Source of the DNA: Candidatus Altimarinota bacterium
Lineage (GTDB): Bacteria; Patescibacteriota; Gracilibacteria; Absconditabacterales; Absconditicoccaceae
DNA: 6,052 nt
Assembly: GCA_027013285.1 (NCBI GenBank)
Contig: JALUXR010000094.1
Location: 1-6,052 of the forward strand
Direction of reading: 5' to 3'
Positions 5,844-6,052 of this stretch are shown here, one piece after another (the stretch's first letter is position 1; every line of letters starts with the position of its first letter). The notes beneath the pieces were generated by a model. That model ran no database searches, was not told where the DNA came from, and saw only the letters and a program-made list of their open reading frames with translations. A program made the position numbers and the translations under genes.

Positions 5844-5861
5844 ATTTAATAAATTTTAAAT

Positions 5862-6052
5862 ATGATATCTTTAGCTGAACAAGGTAAAAAACACCAACCA
5901 TTAGTAAAAATAGAATGAGAAAAATTAGTAATTATAATTTGAAGAGATATAACTCACCCTATGGAAGAAGCTCATTTGATAGATTCTGTAGATATATTAA
6001 ATATGTCGAAGGCAGGGTTGTTGAGAGTTAAACATTTCGACTTGGAGGCAGG
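5862..6052 (+). CDS. superoxide reductase, 5' part only (code 25)
   Basis: The first 63 codons are present and the window edge cuts the gene. KKHQPLV (His11) corresponds to the EKHVPVI segment of desulfoferrodoxin/neelaredoxin. IGRDITHPMEEAHLIDSVDI corresponds to the family's VGSVPHPMEEKHYIEWIEL-type stretch, with His32 and His38 as iron ligands. The Cys and His ligands expected near the C-terminus lie beyond the edge. These enzymes reduce superoxide to hydrogen peroxide in anaerobes and microaerophiles using a rubredoxin-like donor. The protein begins directly before the first iron-ligand His, so it lacks the N-terminal desulforedoxin domain and is of the one-iron type. Two glycines visible so far (19 and 27) are TGA. 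No Shine-Dalgarno sequence precedes ATG 5862, and three in-frame TAA codons just upstream confirm the start region. Confidence 0.82.

Larger units (their letters stand above)
5629..5861 (+). other. non-coding stretch ahead of superoxide reductase
   Basis: This is 233 bases without a supported conventional gene on either strand, even with TGA as Gly. It contains AT-rich dyads at 5639-5676, a TATAAT at 5709-5714 without a convincing -35, and a weak fold in which TGAG (5736-5739) could pair with CTCA (5771-5774). The 11-codon ORF with a strong Shine-Dalgarno sequence also lies here. Three in-frame TAA codons (5841, 5847, 5850) stop the superoxide reductase frame from extending upstream. No known riboswitch was recognised. 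Confidence 0.5.

Noticed and set aside
67..6052. TGA as tryptophan (Mycoplasma-type code 4)
   Set aside because: Conserved glycines, not tryptophans, stand at the TGA positions, and TGG is used normally for Trp.
1..6052. CRISPR array, tRNA or rRNA genes, insertion sequence
   Set aside because: No regularly spaced repeats, no tRNA T-arm or rRNA core sequences, no transposase and no terminal inverted repeats were seen on either strand.

Overview
The window is strongly AT-rich and reads sensibly only if TGA codes for glycine (genetic code 25). With TGA as a stop, almost every gene breaks into short pieces. With TGA as Gly, seven good proteins appear, and the TGA codons fall on glycines that define their families: GDLH and GDY of a metallophosphoesterase, SHGC of an L,D-transpeptidase, DGN of UppS, PVGS and SAGR of HrcA, HELGH of a zinc peptidase, and GYRVN of RhuM. 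TAA ends all six complete genes. Code 25 is known from Gracilibacteria and Absconditabacteria (SR1) of the Patescibacteria/CPR, so the DNA most likely comes from that group. The two lineages cannot be told apart here.

Layout. (1) 67-2264, plus strand: a two-gene operon with a 5-base gap, encoding a RhuM-Fic/Doc fusion protein and an SbcD/Mre11-like metallophosphoesterase. (2) 2268-2948, minus strand, converging on the operon with a 3-base gap: a secreted L,D-transpeptidase with its own promoter. (3) 3023-4382, minus strand: hrcA then uppS, 1 base apart, a heat-shock-type repressor joined to the enzyme that makes the cell-wall lipid carrier. (4) 4515-5495, plus strand, divergent from hrcA: a membrane-anchored HExxH zinc metallopeptidase. 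(5) 5496-5861: a 366-base stretch without a conventional gene. It holds a good promoter, a 5' dyad, two mini-ORFs with strong Shine-Dalgarno sequences and an intrinsic terminator; it may be a small RNA and/or an attenuated leader. (6) 5862 to the right edge, plus strand: the start of a superoxide reductase (neelaredoxin/desulfoferrodoxin type) gene.

How they fit together. The transpeptidase (peptidoglycan cross-linking) and UppS (undecaprenyl carrier) both serve the envelope, and the anchored peptidase may act there too. HrcA would tie uppS to stress control, and superoxide reductase suits an anaerobe facing oxygen. The RhuM-Fic/phosphoesterase pair looks like an accessory toxin or defence-type module. 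None of the seven main genes has a clear Shine-Dalgarno sequence, whereas both mini-ORFs in the 3' intergenic region do. That region is the least explained part of the window.
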